Part shown: piece after piece, positions 36,117 through 45,714 of the stretch
Layout: each line of letters begins with the position of its first letter
Position numbering within the stretch: position 1 is the first letter of the stretch
DNA from: Pseudanabaena sp. Chao 1811
Lineage (GTDB): Bacteria; Cyanobacteriota; Cyanobacteriia; Pseudanabaenales; Pseudanabaenaceae
DNA: 64,000 nt
NCBI RefSeq assembly: GCF_027942295.1
Contig: NZ_CP101416.1
Span: 1,631,001 to 1,695,000, forward strand
Direction: 5' to 3'
Notes under the pieces: model-generated
The model's database searches: none
What the model was told of the DNA's origin: nothing
Seen by the model: only the letters and a program-made list of their open reading frames with translations
Translations under genes and position numbers: made by a program

Positions 36117-37075
36117 GATTAGATGTAATTAAAAACGCGCGTCTTTACCTCACGATTTCCACAGCAGTGATTGTGGCGGGAATTGTGGCGATGGTGTTGT
36201 CCTTTCAGCAGTTAGGCTCTCCATTACGCTTAGGAATTGACTTTACAGGTGGTTCTAGTGTGACGCTTGGCTTAGCTTGTAATGGAGATACTTGTGGCAA
36301 ACCCATTGATATTGCGGTAGTACGTCAGGCCGTAGAAAGTAAAGGATTTGCGAATAGTGTCATCCAATTAGTTGAAGGCAAGGACTTAAAAGGAGTCTCA
36401 GTACGTACTGCGCATCTCTCGACTGAGGAGCGCGAAAAGCTGAAGTCGACACTAACGGAGTCTTTGAAACAATATGGCGAAGTCGATCCCAAAAAGTCAC
36501 AGCTTGATGAAGTTGGTGCAGCGATCGGTCAACAAGCGCTTCGGAATGGCTTATTGGCAATTTTGCTTTCCTTTGCAGGTATTGGTATTTATTTAGCATT
36601 CCGCTTTCAGCTAGATTATGCAACCTTTGCGGTGTTAGCACTCTTTCATGACATTTTCGTGACGGTTGGGACTTTCTCGATCTTGGGTTTGACTTTGGGC
36701 GTAGAGATTGACAGCTTATTTATTGTGGCGATGTTGACGATCTGTGGCTTTTCCGTCAATGACACCGTGGTAATTTACGATCGCATTCGCGAAAATGTAA
36801 AACTTGATACGGGTAACACGAGTTTTAACGATCTAGTTAATGCCTCGGTCAATCAAACTCTAGGGCGATCAATTAATACTTCACTGACAGCGACATTACC
36901 TCTGATCGCAATTTTCTTGTTTGGTGGTGCAACCTTAAGGTTTTTCTCCCTAGCTCTGATCATTGGCTTCTTATCTGGTGCTTATTCCAGTATCTTTAAC
37001 GCCAGTATCTTGCTGGCATGGTGGCGCAGTCGTCAAACTTCTAAACTCAACCAATCAACCGTCGAAGCAAACTAA
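36113..37075 (+). CDS. secF: Protein translocase subunit SecF
   Basis: A 320-residue partner of SecD with LGIDFTGGSSVTLG near the N terminus, the VDPKKSQLDEVGAAIGQQ segment, and TICGFSVNDTVVIYDRIREN in the membrane part. Six membrane helices are predicted from hydrophobic stretches. The start overlaps the secD stop and a terminator follows at once. Confidence 0.97.
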   Translation: MRLDVIKNARLYLTISTAVIVAGIVAMVLSFQQLGSPLRLGIDFTGGSSVTLGLACNGDTCGKPIDIAVVRQAVESKGFANSVIQLVEGKDLKGVSVRTAHLSTEEREKLKSTLTESLKQYGEVDPKKSQLDEVGAAIGQQALRNGLLAILLSFAGIGIYLAFRFQLDYATFAVLALFHDIFVTVGTFSILGLTLGVEIDSLFIVAMLTICGFSVNDTVVIYDRIRENVKLDTGNTSFNDLVNASVNQTLGRSINTSLTATLPLIAIFLFGGATLRFFSLALIIGFLSGAYSSIFNASILLAWWRSRQTSKLNQSTVEAN

Positions 37076-37080
37076 GTCAT

Positions 37081-37108
37081 AGAAAGGCTCCCACATGGGA
37101 GCTTTTCT
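37081..37108 (+). terminator. Intrinsic terminator after secF
   Basis: AGAAAGGCTCCCA, loop, TGGGAGCTTTTCT, six bases after the secF stop. Confidence 0.85.
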
Positions 37109-37149
37109 GTAATTGCAACAGTATTCACATCAAAAAATGGCACTGAGTA

Positions 37150-37581
37150 ATGGATAGTGAAGATATTGATACGGTTTCTAATGAGCTAGAGGATTCATTC
37201 TCTGAGCAAATTCTAGAGCGTCAAGTGCAAAGGCTGATTGAGGTGCAAACCTATTTGCGATGGATTTTTGATGTCTTTTTATGGCTAACGGTGGGAACGG
37301 CAAGTATTTGGGCTTTGCGATCGGAAATAGAGCTATGGATTGCAGCCTTTACATGGGCGGCAGTCCGCATGAGTTTGGTTTATAATCGCTTGCCAATGTT
37401 GGGCTTGGGGATATGTATTGCGATGACTTTGGCAACTCTGGTATGGCAGAGTTCGATTATTTTGTGGGGGGTGAGTCCGAGAGAAAAGCGATCGCTAATT
37501 AATCAAGTCAAAAGCATCAGGGAAGCAGGGAAAAGTCATCCATTATGGCGCTGGGTCTGTGAAGAGAAGATTACCAACTAA
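37150..37581 (+). CDS. Hypothetical membrane protein, 143 aa
   Basis: I do not recognise the family. An acidic N terminus (residues 1-22) is followed by VQRLIEVQTYLRWIFDVFLW and about three hydrophobic segments (around 36-56, 62-80 and 85-105), ending with a basic tail. Not obviously part of the Sec system, though it follows secDF in the same direction beyond a terminator. Confidence 0.7.
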   Translation: MDSEDIDTVSNELEDSFSEQILERQVQRLIEVQTYLRWIFDVFLWLTVGTASIWALRSEIELWIAAFTWAAVRMSLVYNRLPMLGLGICIAMTLATLVWQSSIILWGVSPREKRSLINQVKSIREAGKSHPLWRWVCEEKITN

Positions 37582-37652
37582 GAAAACTTAGGACTGCCAT
37601 AATTTGAGTTCACATTCCTTTTTCAAAAAGCTCCCAAAGAAGACAAAAGCCA

Positions 37653-37934
37653 CTAATCTTTTGGTTTTAATGCATTTTTAAAGCCTAAAACCAGCAAAAT
37701 ATTAGTCATTGTCAAAAATGACTCCGCACTGCCATGTAGCCAATCAACATTAGCTAATACATCATGATATTGATTCTGAGCGTAAAGCCCTGCGGGAATT
37801 GTAATAGCTACAAATACTAAAGTTCCATAAAAGCCCCATAGTCCTAGCTTGGGAAATTGCTTTGATTTTGTGGCAAACCACAGAAAGGCAAGGTAGGGAA
37901 ATAGAGATAGTCCAAATAGGGTTTCTTGAGACAT
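37653..37934 (-). CDS. DUF3593 membrane protein
   Basis: A 93-residue protein with three hydrophobic segments: LFGLSLFPYLAFLWFATKSK, GFYGTLVFVAITIPAGLYA and a C-terminal FLTMTNILLVLGF. It matches DUF3593, a cyanobacterial and plastid family. The ATG at 37934 is used because the upstream part of the open frame overlaps the preceding DUF2499 gene. The gap to that gene is only 7 bp, so they form an operon. Confidence 0.85.
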   Translation of the reverse strand: MSQETLFGLSLFPYLAFLWFATKSKQFPKLGLWGFYGTLVFVAITIPAGLYAQNQYHDVLANVDWLHGSAESFLTMTNILLVLGFKNALKPKD

Positions 37935-37941
37935 AGATTTA

Positions 37942-38247
37942 TCAAGTTTCGACGGATCGCGAAATCTTCCAGATGAAATAGGTAGCGATCGCCAAAGTAC
38001 AATTGCCAAATAGAGTCATAGCAGCTTGCACTGTCACTAGCCATTTCAGGGAATCAGCATTATCAAAGAAATGCCAAGTTACCGCACACATGGCACTGAC
38101 TAAAGCAGGAAACATACCCCATGCTAATCCACGCCATCCGCGATCGGGATTTTGCTTGTCATATTGCCAAATGAGCCAAATTGCTAAAGCCCATTCAATT
38201 ACGCTAGAAATATGGATAACCCATGTGGGTAAAGATAAAGAGTGCAT
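37942..38247 (-). CDS. DUF2499 membrane protein
   Basis: A 101-residue protein starting MHSLSLPTWVIHISSVIEWALA with about three membrane helices and WGMFPALVSAMCAVTWHFFDN. DUF2499 and DUF3593 co-occur in cyanobacteria and plants. The function is not known to me; the fixed pairing suggests a two-subunit membrane complex, an inference. An upstream TTG at 38274 is less likely than the ATG at 38247. Confidence 0.85.
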   Translation of the reverse strand: MHSLSLPTWVIHISSVIEWALAIWLIWQYDKQNPDRGWRGLAWGMFPALVSAMCAVTWHFFDNADSLKWLVTVQAAMTLFGNCTLAIATYFIWKISRSVET

Positions 38248-38292
38248 AATTTTGTTGATAATTTCTTGATACAAAGCGTCAAGAAATTATGA

Positions 38293-39270
38293 TTAATGTT
38301 TTGACTCGCGCATGGCTAAGAATTCACGAATTTGGCGATCGCTTGGTTGACCTGTGATCGCACCAACATCTAGCGTAGACAATGCACCTGCGGCACTAGC
38401 ATAGGAGATGACCTCTTCTGCAAATTGCGAATCCTGTAGATGTGTAAGCGGACGATGATAGATCTTGTGAATGAAAGCAGCTAAGAAAGCATCCCCCGCA
38501 CCAGTCGTATCGAGGGAATAGACAGGAAAAGCAGGATATTTACTTTGTTTTTCGCCTAAATAATAGCGACAGTCTTTATCGCCATTGGTAATAATGATGC
38601 CTTCAAGATGGCTATAGGCCTGTGCGATCGCCGCAGGACTAGTTAAACGAAATAGCAACTTGGCTTCATCTTCAGTCAGTTTTAAGAAATCGGTATATCG
38701 TAGCAACACTGGTAAAAGCTTTGCCACCTGTTCAGGATGCCTCCAAAACATCGCGCGCCAGTTGACATCAACGACCACCTTTACAAAATTTTCTTCGGCA
38801 AGCTTCAACGCTCGACCGATCGCCCGTGAAGTTAGAGGATTTGATAATCCAAGTGTCCCTAGCACTAAAAACTTCGCATCGGCAAATAAATGGGCGGGTA
38901 AATGCTCTGCCGATAGTAGAGTGTCTGCAAATACTGTCTTGGCATCACCGTTAAAGCGATTAAATTGGCGATCGCCTTTGGCATCACGGGTGACATATAC
39001 CTCACGGGTGGTGGATTCTGGATGCACCTGCACGCCCGAAGTTTCCACCCCTGCGGCTCCCAATTGCTTGAGTAGATCTGATCCTGTGGCATCTTGCCCC
39101 ACAGCACTAATTAGACTAACAGGTGTTCCCAGTTTGGCTAAACCACAGGCAACATTAGCAGGCGCTCCTCCTAAATAAGGCTTCCAAGTACTGACTTGGT
39201 CATAGGGAACACCCACATCTTCAGCAATCTGATCGATTAAGACTTCGCCAAGGCAAATTACACGCGGCAT
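38293..39270 (-). CDS. PfkB-family sugar kinase, fructokinase-like
   Basis: A 325-residue ribokinase-fold kinase. The N-terminal VICLGEVLIDQIAED, GGAPANVACGLAKLG and the C-terminal anion hole and catalytic Asp motif DTTGAGDAFLAAF are intact. Closest in style to fructokinases that phosphorylate free fructose after sucrose breakdown; exact sugar is uncertain. It lies 20 bp downstream of cphA on the same strand and may be co-transcribed. Confidence 0.9.
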   Translation of the reverse strand: MPRVICLGEVLIDQIAEDVGVPYDQVSTWKPYLGGAPANVACGLAKLGTPVSLISAVGQDATGSDLLKQLGAAGVETSGVQVHPESTTREVYVTRDAKGDRQFNRFNGDAKTVFADTLLSAEHLPAHLFADAKFLVLGTLGLSNPLTSRAIGRALKLAEENFVKVVVDVNWRAMFWRHPEQVAKLLPVLLRYTDFLKLTEDEAKLLFRLTSPAAIAQAYSHLEGIIITNGDKDCRYYLGEKQSKYPAFPVYSLDTTGAGDAFLAAFIHKIYHRPLTHLQDSQFAEEVISYASAAGALSTLDVGAITGQPSDRQIREFLAMRESKH

Positions 39271-39290
39271 AGGCGACTTTATGACAATTA

Positions 39291-41879
39291 TTATTGCAAT
39301 TTAGACTTTCGCGATTCAATGATAGCAATAGCTGCATCCACTTTATCGGGGAATACAACGACAAGACTGCTTTGAGGAGCGCTATCCAAAGCGGCTGTGA
39401 GGGCTTCCGCTTCATCAAGAATTGTAATACAGGGAATATTGCCATTAACTTCTTCCACACCTTGACGGAGGAGATCAGCCACCACCCTTGGGCTACGTCC
39501 CCGCAAGTCCTTATCTTCTTTAATAAAGATGCGGCTAAACATATTTGCCGCTAGCTGTCCTAGTTCGATAATGTCTTCATCGCGACGATCGCCTGGTGCA
39601 CCAATTACACCGATCGCTTCACCTTCCCATTTTTGGATAAAATCGGCGATCGCTTTAAATCCCGCAGGGTTATGAGCATAGTCAACTAAGGCATGATATT
39701 TACCCAAGTCAAACAAGTTCATACGTCCGGGGGTTTGGGCGCTAGAGGCAACGAAGGTAGCTAATCCCTGACGAATCTGCTCGATCTTTACGTCTTGCGT
39801 AAAAGCTGCCAAACTTGCGGCGAGAGAATTTTGAATATTGAAAGCAGCACGACCACCAAGGGTTAAAGGCACATTAACAGCCTCTTCAATCCGCAGTTTC
39901 CAATCACCTTTGAGAATTGTTAAATAGCCCTCTTCATAGACTGCGGCTACCCCTCCTTGGGCAATATGGGATTGAATTAAAGGGTTATCAGGATTCATAC
40001 TGAAGTAGGCAACCTTGGCTTTTACTTCTTTTGCCATAGCGACAACCAATGGATCATCGGCGTTAAGTACGGCATAGCCGCTTGGTAAAGCCGTGCGTAC
40101 CACGACACTCTTGAGTCTAGCGAGATCCTCTATGGTATCAATGTCACCAATACCAAGGTGATCCGCTTGGACATTCATCACCACACCGACATCGCAGCCA
40201 TCAAACCCTAGTCCCGATCGCAAAATGCCCCCCCTTGCAGTTTCGAGAACCGCAACTTCAACGGTAGGATCGCGCAAAATCACTTGAGCGCTATAGGGAC
40301 CAGTCGTATCACCTTTTTCAACTAAGCATTCGCCAATGTAAATACCATCGGTGGTGGTGTAGCCAACCCGCTTACCTGTTTGCTTGAAAATATGTGCAAT
40401 CAAGCGCGTAGTTGTAGTTTTGCCATTCGTACCCGTAATCGCCACGATGGGAACTCGCGTCGGCGAACCTGCGGGGAATAGCATCTCAATTACAGGAGCA
40501 GCGACATTACGCGGTGTGCCAATGCTCGGCGCAGTATGCATTCTAAATCCGGGGGCAGCATTAACCTCAACGATCGCCCCATCGGTTTCGCGCACTGGCA
40601 AGGAAATATCTTCGGTAACAACATCGATCCCTGCAATGTCTAAACCAATAATGCGGGCAACCCGTTCCGCTAACCAAATATTTTCTGGATGAATCTCGTC
40701 GGTGCGATCCACAGATACGCCACCCGTACTGAGGTTGGCAGTTGCCTTGAGATAGCAAATCTGTCCTTTAGGAGGTACGGATTCGAGGGTAAAGCCTTGT
40801 CTGGCAAGGATATCTAGACTTGTGCGATCGATCTCAATGCGAGTGAGAACATTATCATGTCCATCACCACGACGGGGATCTTGATTGGTAATTTCAATTA
40901 GTTGGGAAATCGTGGATACGCCATCCCCCGTAACATTGGCAGGTACACGCTCAGCGACAGCAACAAACTTGCCATTAATTACCAAGACACGGTGATCGCG
41001 ACCTGTATGGAAGCGTTCAATAATTACTTCCTCTGAGACTTCCTGTGCCATGTCAAAGGCAGCGATCGCCTCTTTCACTGTGCGTACATCAATAGTGATC
41101 CCGCGCCCATGATTGCCGTTAAGGGGCTTAATCACAATGGGGAAACCGCCCACTTCCGCGATCGCATCTTCTAAATATTTAGGTGATCGGATCGTAGTTC
41201 CCCTCGGTACAGGGACACCCGAATCCCGCAAAATCTGCTTGGTTCCCTCTTTGTCACAGGCAAGCTCAACTGCCAAGATCCCTGTTTTATTGGATAAAGT
41301 CGCCTGAATCCGACTTTGATATACACCATAACCAAGTTGAATCATGGCACGACTGCCAAGTTCTAACCAAGGAATCTTTTGTGCTTTAGCTTCGGCAACA
41401 ATTGACTCGGTACTAGGTCCTAATTGTCCATCAAGGCGGATATCTCTTAAGTCCTTGAGATCCTCTTGTAACTCACTGGTGGCATAGGTTCCTGTTTCTA
41501 AAATACTAGTGCAAATCCTGACCGCTGCCCTCGCTGCATAACGTCCAGCCTGCTCAGTTTGATATTCAAAAACGACCTGATAAATATTCTGCTCAACCGT
41601 TGGTCGGATTGCCCCAAAATCCACCTTCATACCAACATAACCTTGCAGAGCGATCGCAATATCCTTGACTATCTCTGCTAAAAAATCAGCATCACTAATA
41701 TCTTGGCGTTGCGCAATATCCTTTCCCGCTAAACTTGGCAGAACCTTAGTCAGGTTTTGATAAAAGCTAGCCCGTTGTACTTGAAAACCCTCTAAATCTA
41801 GGCGTGCAACTACAAGCTGATGCCGTTGAATACTCCAATAGTTTGGACCCCGTAATGTTTGGATTTTGAGAATTTTCAT
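39291..41879 (-). CDS. cphA: Cyanophycin synthetase
   Basis: Builds the Asp-Arg storage polymer cyanophycin. The protein starts MKILKIQTLRGPNYWSIQRH, has an ATP-grasp region (GGFPIVIKPLNGNHGRGITID near residue 245) and a Mur ligase-like half with P-loop GTNGKTTTTRLI near residue 482 and DYAHNPAGFKA later. 862 residues, the usual length. The ATG at 41879 is preferred to a TTG 6 bp upstream. The cyanophycinase gene cphB, commonly adjacent, is not here. Confidence 0.97.
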   Translation of the reverse strand: MKILKIQTLRGPNYWSIQRHQLVVARLDLEGFQVQRASFYQNLTKVLPSLAGKDIAQRQDISDADFLAEIVKDIAIALQGYVGMKVDFGAIRPTVEQNIYQVVFEYQTEQAGRYAARAAVRICTSILETGTYATSELQEDLKDLRDIRLDGQLGPSTESIVAEAKAQKIPWLELGSRAMIQLGYGVYQSRIQATLSNKTGILAVELACDKEGTKQILRDSGVPVPRGTTIRSPKYLEDAIAEVGGFPIVIKPLNGNHGRGITIDVRTVKEAIAAFDMAQEVSEEVIIERFHTGRDHRVLVINGKFVAVAERVPANVTGDGVSTISQLIEITNQDPRRGDGHDNVLTRIEIDRTSLDILARQGFTLESVPPKGQICYLKATANLSTGGVSVDRTDEIHPENIWLAERVARIIGLDIAGIDVVTEDISLPVRETDGAIVEVNAAPGFRMHTAPSIGTPRNVAAPVIEMLFPAGSPTRVPIVAITGTNGKTTTTRLIAHIFKQTGKRVGYTTTDGIYIGECLVEKGDTTGPYSAQVILRDPTVEVAVLETARGGILRSGLGFDGCDVGVVMNVQADHLGIGDIDTIEDLARLKSVVVRTALPSGYAVLNADDPLVVAMAKEVKAKVAYFSMNPDNPLIQSHIAQGGVAAVYEEGYLTILKGDWKLRIEEAVNVPLTLGGRAAFNIQNSLAASLAAFTQDVKIEQIRQGLATFVASSAQTPGRMNLFDLGKYHALVDYAHNPAGFKAIADFIQKWEGEAIGVIGAPGDRRDEDIIELGQLAANMFSRIFIKEDKDLRGRSPRVVADLLRQGVEEVNGNIPCITILDEAEALTAALDSAPQSSLVVVFPDKVDAAIAIIESRKSKLQ

Positions 41880-41974
41880 AGTCAAGCGTCTTTAAGGTGC
41901 ATCCAATGCCTAAGGTTCGAGTATTTAATCCTAGCGATCTTATGGATCATCATTTTGTATAAATTGAACCAAAT

Positions 41975-42009
41975 TGGTATTTTCAGCATCTACGGTGCTG
42001 AAAATACCA
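41975..42009. repeat. Hairpin between cphA and GNAT gene
   Basis: Perfect arms TGGTATTTTCAGCA with a 7-nt loop, downstream of the GNAT gene on its strand and therefore a possible terminator. Confidence 0.6.
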
Positions 42010-42091
42010 CGATTTGCTAATCAGATATTTACTGATTTGAAAGGCGAGGGAACTTCAGCCCATTACTCTTCAAATAGCAATAATCTAAATT

Positions 42092-43255
42092 TTAGAGTGT
42101 CTCATCAGTATGTTGATGCTGTTGTGGCAAGGTCTCAATTCTCCCTGGGATAGGTTTTTGAGTGGGCTGTAATCCCGATAACATCCGCGAGAGTTGTAAG
42201 CCATCAAGGACGGGCTTAGTCTCACGGATTTTATGCCAGACCGATCGCGCCATTAGCAAGGAATGACCTTGACGTTGCGCCTGAATTCTTTCCAAATAGT
42301 CCTCACGCTCAGGCTGATAGTCCGCCGAAGATAGTTGCAGACTTGCACCTTCAGGGGATTGCTTAATCACAATTTGAGCAATCTGCGAAGTTAGTTCGGG
42401 ATAGAGCCATGTATAAGCAGGATGTACCGTAAGCTGGCAATGGTGAACCAGTTTCTCATCGGGTTGATTGACCGTAGGACGCTGTAATAGCAAGTAAAAG
42501 TAACCGATCGCGGCTTTGCGTTGAGGCTCATAGACATAGCCCGACACATCTTGCAAATGGTTAATCAGCAAAGAACCGTGATTAATCAGCTTATCAAGCG
42601 CTTTGGAACGGAAATCATCGACATTAAGGTCATACACTTGCCGAATTTGTGGTGGCATCGCCGCAGTATCTAACTGATACAGCAAACTTGCATCGGCATT
42701 ACTAACAGGCATCAAGTTGGGAAGATCGGGAGAATGCTGTGCAATCTCCTTAAGACTATCAGCACTAATTTCCCAATCCGTAAATTGGGCAAGGGGTTGA
42801 AACCCATTCTGACGATAGAGGGCGATCGTATCTTTTTGATTAATATCAACTTGCAGTACCCAAGTTCTTGCCTCTAGACAAGATTCGAGGCAGTAGCGGA
42901 TTAGTTGTGTACCAACATTATGTTGACCATTCTGGGCTTCAGGCAACACAACAACACGATCAATTTTCCAAGTACTGCTGTTGTTATTAAACGGTGAAAC
43001 TCGAATAAAGCCTTGGATAATCCCATTACATTCTGAGACATAGGCACGGACATAGGGTTTCAGGAGCGTTTGCACTGGGGCAGGCAACCAACTCGCAAGC
43101 TGATGTAAGCTAATTTTCTGACGACTACGACATCCACTAAGATCGCTCACAGCAATCTGTTCGAGATCTTGGGGCGAAGCAAATCGCTGAATAAACTCTA
43201 GATCTCGATGTTGAAGCGGACGGATCGTATTACCAAGCACTGGGAAAGATTGCAT
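42092..43255 (-). CDS. GNAT-family acetyltransferase, 387 aa
   Basis: The first 170 residues form a GNAT domain (VVLPEAQNGQHNVGTQLIRYC resembles the acetyl-CoA loop, ALYRQNGFQPLAQF the C-terminal strand). The second half (about 195-335) contains DLNVDDFRSKALDKLINHG and YFYLLLQRP and may be a second degenerate GNAT-like fold; the last 50 residues are polar. Cyanobacterial conserved hypothetical in style; substrate unknown. Confidence 0.75.
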   Translation of the reverse strand: MQSFPVLGNTIRPLQHRDLEFIQRFASPQDLEQIAVSDLSGCRSRQKISLHQLASWLPAPVQTLLKPYVRAYVSECNGIIQGFIRVSPFNNNSSTWKIDRVVVLPEAQNGQHNVGTQLIRYCLESCLEARTWVLQVDINQKDTIALYRQNGFQPLAQFTDWEISADSLKEIAQHSPDLPNLMPVSNADASLLYQLDTAAMPPQIRQVYDLNVDDFRSKALDKLINHGSLLINHLQDVSGYVYEPQRKAAIGYFYLLLQRPTVNQPDEKLVHHCQLTVHPAYTWLYPELTSQIAQIVIKQSPEGASLQLSSADYQPEREDYLERIQAQRQGHSLLMARSVWHKIRETKPVLDGLQLSRMLSGLQPTQKPIPGRIETLPQQHQHTDETL

Positions 43256-43378
43256 AACTGCTCGTGCTAGAAAAGAATTTAATAGATCTTAGGAATTGTT
43301 AAATTAGACGTTCACAGAGTGATCTTAATACATATCCCATAGAAGCAACCTGAAAAGCTATAAGTCTTCAGAAAAAAA

Positions 43379-43404
43379 GATGATGCCCTGCGTAGGGCAT
43401 CATT
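43379..43404 (-). terminator. Hairpin after the nitrilase-family gene
   Basis: GATGATGCCCT, GCGT loop, AGGGCATCATT, located 13 bp past the amidase stop. Confidence 0.7.
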
Positions 43405-43416
43405 GTCTAACTGAGT

Positions 43417-44250
43417 CTAATTAAAAAAGGTGCGATGTTGCAAAGATGGCATTTGGCGACGGATTTGATCGATGCGTGATGGTTGGATTTCTGCGATCGC
43501 TACACCTGTGCGATCGCCTGCATCGGCTAATACGATACCCCAAGGATCGATAATCATCGCATGACCGTGGGACTGACGACGTGGGGTGTGCATTCCTACC
43601 TGTGCAGGGGCAATTACATAACTCGTATTTTCGATCGCCCTTGCCTGTAATAAAACCTGCCAATGATCTTTACCTGTAAAGGCAGTAAAGGCGGCAGGCA
43701 CAAATAGGACATTTGCCCCATTTTTAGACAAATGGCGATATAACTCAGGGAACCTTACGTCATAACAAACCGATAGTCCCAAGTTGCCATACTGCTCTGA
43801 TCTATATACAGGGGGAGCTTCTTCGCCAGCAAGAATTGTTGCGGATTCCTGATAGGTATTGCCATCGGGCAGATTGACATCAAATAGATGCATTTTGCGA
43901 TAACGAGCCAATTCTTCGCCTTCGCGACCAATCAGCAGGGCGGTGTTGTACATCTTGATCGCAGAGGAATTATTGGGAGTAGCTACTGGCACAGGAAATC
44001 CACCACCAAGCAACAGAATTTGATATTTTTGGGCGATCGTAATCAAAAACTTTTCGCTCTTTTCGGCAATTTCTGTAGACTGTCTCGTCTTTTCACTTTC
44101 GTCACCCAAAAACGAAAAGTTTTCTGGTAAACAAACTAATTCTGCACCTCGATTTACTGCCAGTTGGATCAAATCTTCTGCTTGAGCAAGATTTTTGTCT
44201 ACATCTGAGACACTGGTCATTTGTACGGCGGCCGCCAAATATGACTTCAT
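43417..44250 (-). CDS. Nitrilase-family amidase (Nit1/Nit2-like)
   Basis: A carbon-nitrogen hydrolase with the full catalytic triad Glu43 (CLPENFSF), Lys119 (RYRKMHLFD) and Cys162 (LSVCYDVRFPE), numbered from the ATG at 44250. Sequence style is the Nit1 branch, whose characterised members hydrolyse deaminated glutathione as metabolite repair; omega-amidase is an alternative. 277 residues. A 16-residue upstream extension in frame is unlikely to be used. Confidence 0.9.
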   Translation of the reverse strand: MKSYLAAAVQMTSVSDVDKNLAQAEDLIQLAVNRGAELVCLPENFSFLGDESEKTRQSTEIAEKSEKFLITIAQKYQILLLGGGFPVPVATPNNSSAIKMYNTALLIGREGEELARYRKMHLFDVNLPDGNTYQESATILAGEEAPPVYRSEQYGNLGLSVCYDVRFPELYRHLSKNGANVLFVPAAFTAFTGKDHWQVLLQARAIENTSYVIAPAQVGMHTPRRQSHGHAMIIDPWGIVLADAGDRTGVAIAEIQPSRIDQIRRQMPSLQHRTFFN

Positions 44251-44373
44251 TGCAATCCTTAAAACTTTCCCACGTAATTCAATTGCGCTATACAGCACTT
44301 AATCTAGATTACCCTGCTATAGCGCTTTACGCTAAAAAACAATTGGGAGAGCGTTTATTGATGCTTGTCTCAA

Positions 44374-45045
44374 TTAGCCCAGTTTACCAGTGACAATATA
44401 AGCAACCCTGAGACCAACATTTGTTGCATGATCTGCCATCCGCTCTAGGTGATGAATTGCTAATACCATCAGCATTACAGGCTCTAGAGGTTCGCCAAAT
44501 ACCCTTTGGGAAGCTATGAGGTTATAGATATTCTGATAATCATCGTCAACGGCATCATCCTTTGCCTTAATTTGAAGACCGATATTTTCATCAAGGTTAG
44601 CTAAGGCTTCTAAACTCATGGCAAGCATGGCTCGGCAGCGATTAGACATAATCTCCAATTCACCAAGATAAGGGGATGGTGGGTAAGGAAAAAGCTTAAT
44701 GGCAATATCACCAAGATTTTCGGCATAGTCACCGATGCGTTCAATATCGCGGATTAACTGCATCAAAGCACTCAATAATCGCAGATCGCGAGCGACTGGT
44801 GACTGCAATGCAATTAAATTGATACAATCCATTTCAATTTGTCGATAAATTCGATCAATTTGCTTATCTTGAGGATCGATACGAGTAGCAGCTTCTAAAT
44901 CGCGCTCAAATAAAGCTGCATGAGCTAAAAGAAATGAATTTTCGACAAGAGCGCCCATTCGCAAAGAGTCTTGTTCTAGGCGATGGAGTTGACGTTCAAA
45001 CTCGCTTCTTGTCCTTTTTTGCGCTTGATATGAGGTTTCGACCAT
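44374..45045 (-). CDS. phoU: Phosphate signalling protein PhoU
   Basis: A 223-residue all-helical protein with two PhoU repeats: FERQLHRLEQDSLRMGALVENSF with LIRDIERIGDYAENLGDIA, then CRAMLAMSLEALANLD with IHHLERMADHATNVGLRV. PhoU links the Pst phosphate transporter to the phosphate sensor kinase. Pst genes are not in the window. The ATG at 45045 is preferred over 45063. Confidence 0.95.
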   Translation of the reverse strand: MVETSYQAQKRTRSEFERQLHRLEQDSLRMGALVENSFLLAHAALFERDLEAATRIDPQDKQIDRIYRQIEMDCINLIALQSPVARDLRLLSALMQLIRDIERIGDYAENLGDIAIKLFPYPPSPYLGELEIMSNRCRAMLAMSLEALANLDENIGLQIKAKDDAVDDDYQNIYNLIASQRVFGEPLEPVMLMVLAIHHLERMADHATNVGLRVAYIVTGKLG

Positions 45046-45178
45046 GGACTCCCACCAAATCAAATGGGATATGAAAGTAATGTATATTTCACATTCTTAT
45101 ATTACATCGTTACATAGGTTGTAAGTCTTGGGAGTATTTGCAAATACCACACGATAAATTAAGAGATGCTTGAGACCT

Positions 45179-45212
45179 AAAAAACTAGAGATCCTAAGCT
45201 CTCCAGTTTTTA
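45179..45212 (-). terminator. Imperfect hairpin after the GNAT gene
   Basis: AAAAACTAGAG and CTCTCCAGTTTTT form an imperfect stem ending in A/T runs, two bases beyond the stop codon. Confidence 0.6.
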
Positions 45213-45213
45213 T

Positions 45214-45690
45214 TTAAATTATTGCTTGAGTTAGTTCAGAAGTAGTGATTTGGTGATCGCTATCTACACGATCAATACCTTGATTAAATAAAACCAATGT
45301 GGTGGAAGAATTTTGCTCAAATCCAATGTGCTTATAAAACTGTTGCTGATGGGTAGTCATTAAATATACCCGTTCCACATCGCAAACATGGGGGTGGGAT
45401 AACACTGTCTGGACTAACTTGCGCCCTAAACCTGCCCCTCGATAATCTGGATCAACCACCACATCCCAAATGGTAGCGCGATAAACGCCGTCACTGGTGG
45501 CGCGAGCATGTCCAATTAAGCGATCGCCATCCCATACCGTTACGACTGGTTTAGAATTGGCGATCGCGATCGCTAGCCCTGCCACAGTTCGCTCCTTTGC
45601 CCAAAATGCCCCTATTTTTAATAATCCTTGCAACTGCTCTAAATCGACATCTTCTTGGCGATCGCTAAAGCGAATGTGGCGATTATCCAT
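45214..45690 (-). CDS. GNAT-family acetyltransferase, plastid GNAT/NSI-like
   Basis: A 158-residue protein with VWDGDRLIGHARATSDGVYRATIWDVVVDPDYRGAGLGRKL, the acetyl-CoA binding loop being YRGAGLGRKL, and FYKHIGFE near the end. It resembles cyanobacterial relatives of plant plastid GNATs, which acetylate proteins and, in plants, serotonin. A GGGAAG ribosome binding site favours the ATG at 45690 over the one at 45708. Repeat H3 starts about 25 bp upstream of this start. Confidence 0.85.
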   Translation of the reverse strand: MDNRHIRFSDRQEDVDLEQLQGLLKIGAFWAKERTVAGLAIAIANSKPVVTVWDGDRLIGHARATSDGVYRATIWDVVVDPDYRGAGLGRKLVQTVLSHPHVCDVERVYLMTTHQQQFYKHIGFEQNSSTTLVLFNQGIDRVDSDHQITTSELTQAII

Positions 45691-45714
45691 ATGCTTGTCT
45701 TCCCGCATGTATTA

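Noticed and set aside
38660..39178. 172-codon frame antisense to the sugar kinase gene
   Set aside because: It lies entirely opposite a well-supported PfkB gene and has a Ser-rich shadow composition.
42092..43255. GNAT gene as a fusion of two separate genes
   Set aside because: The frame is continuous and the second half has weak GNAT-like features; no evidence of a recent fusion point.
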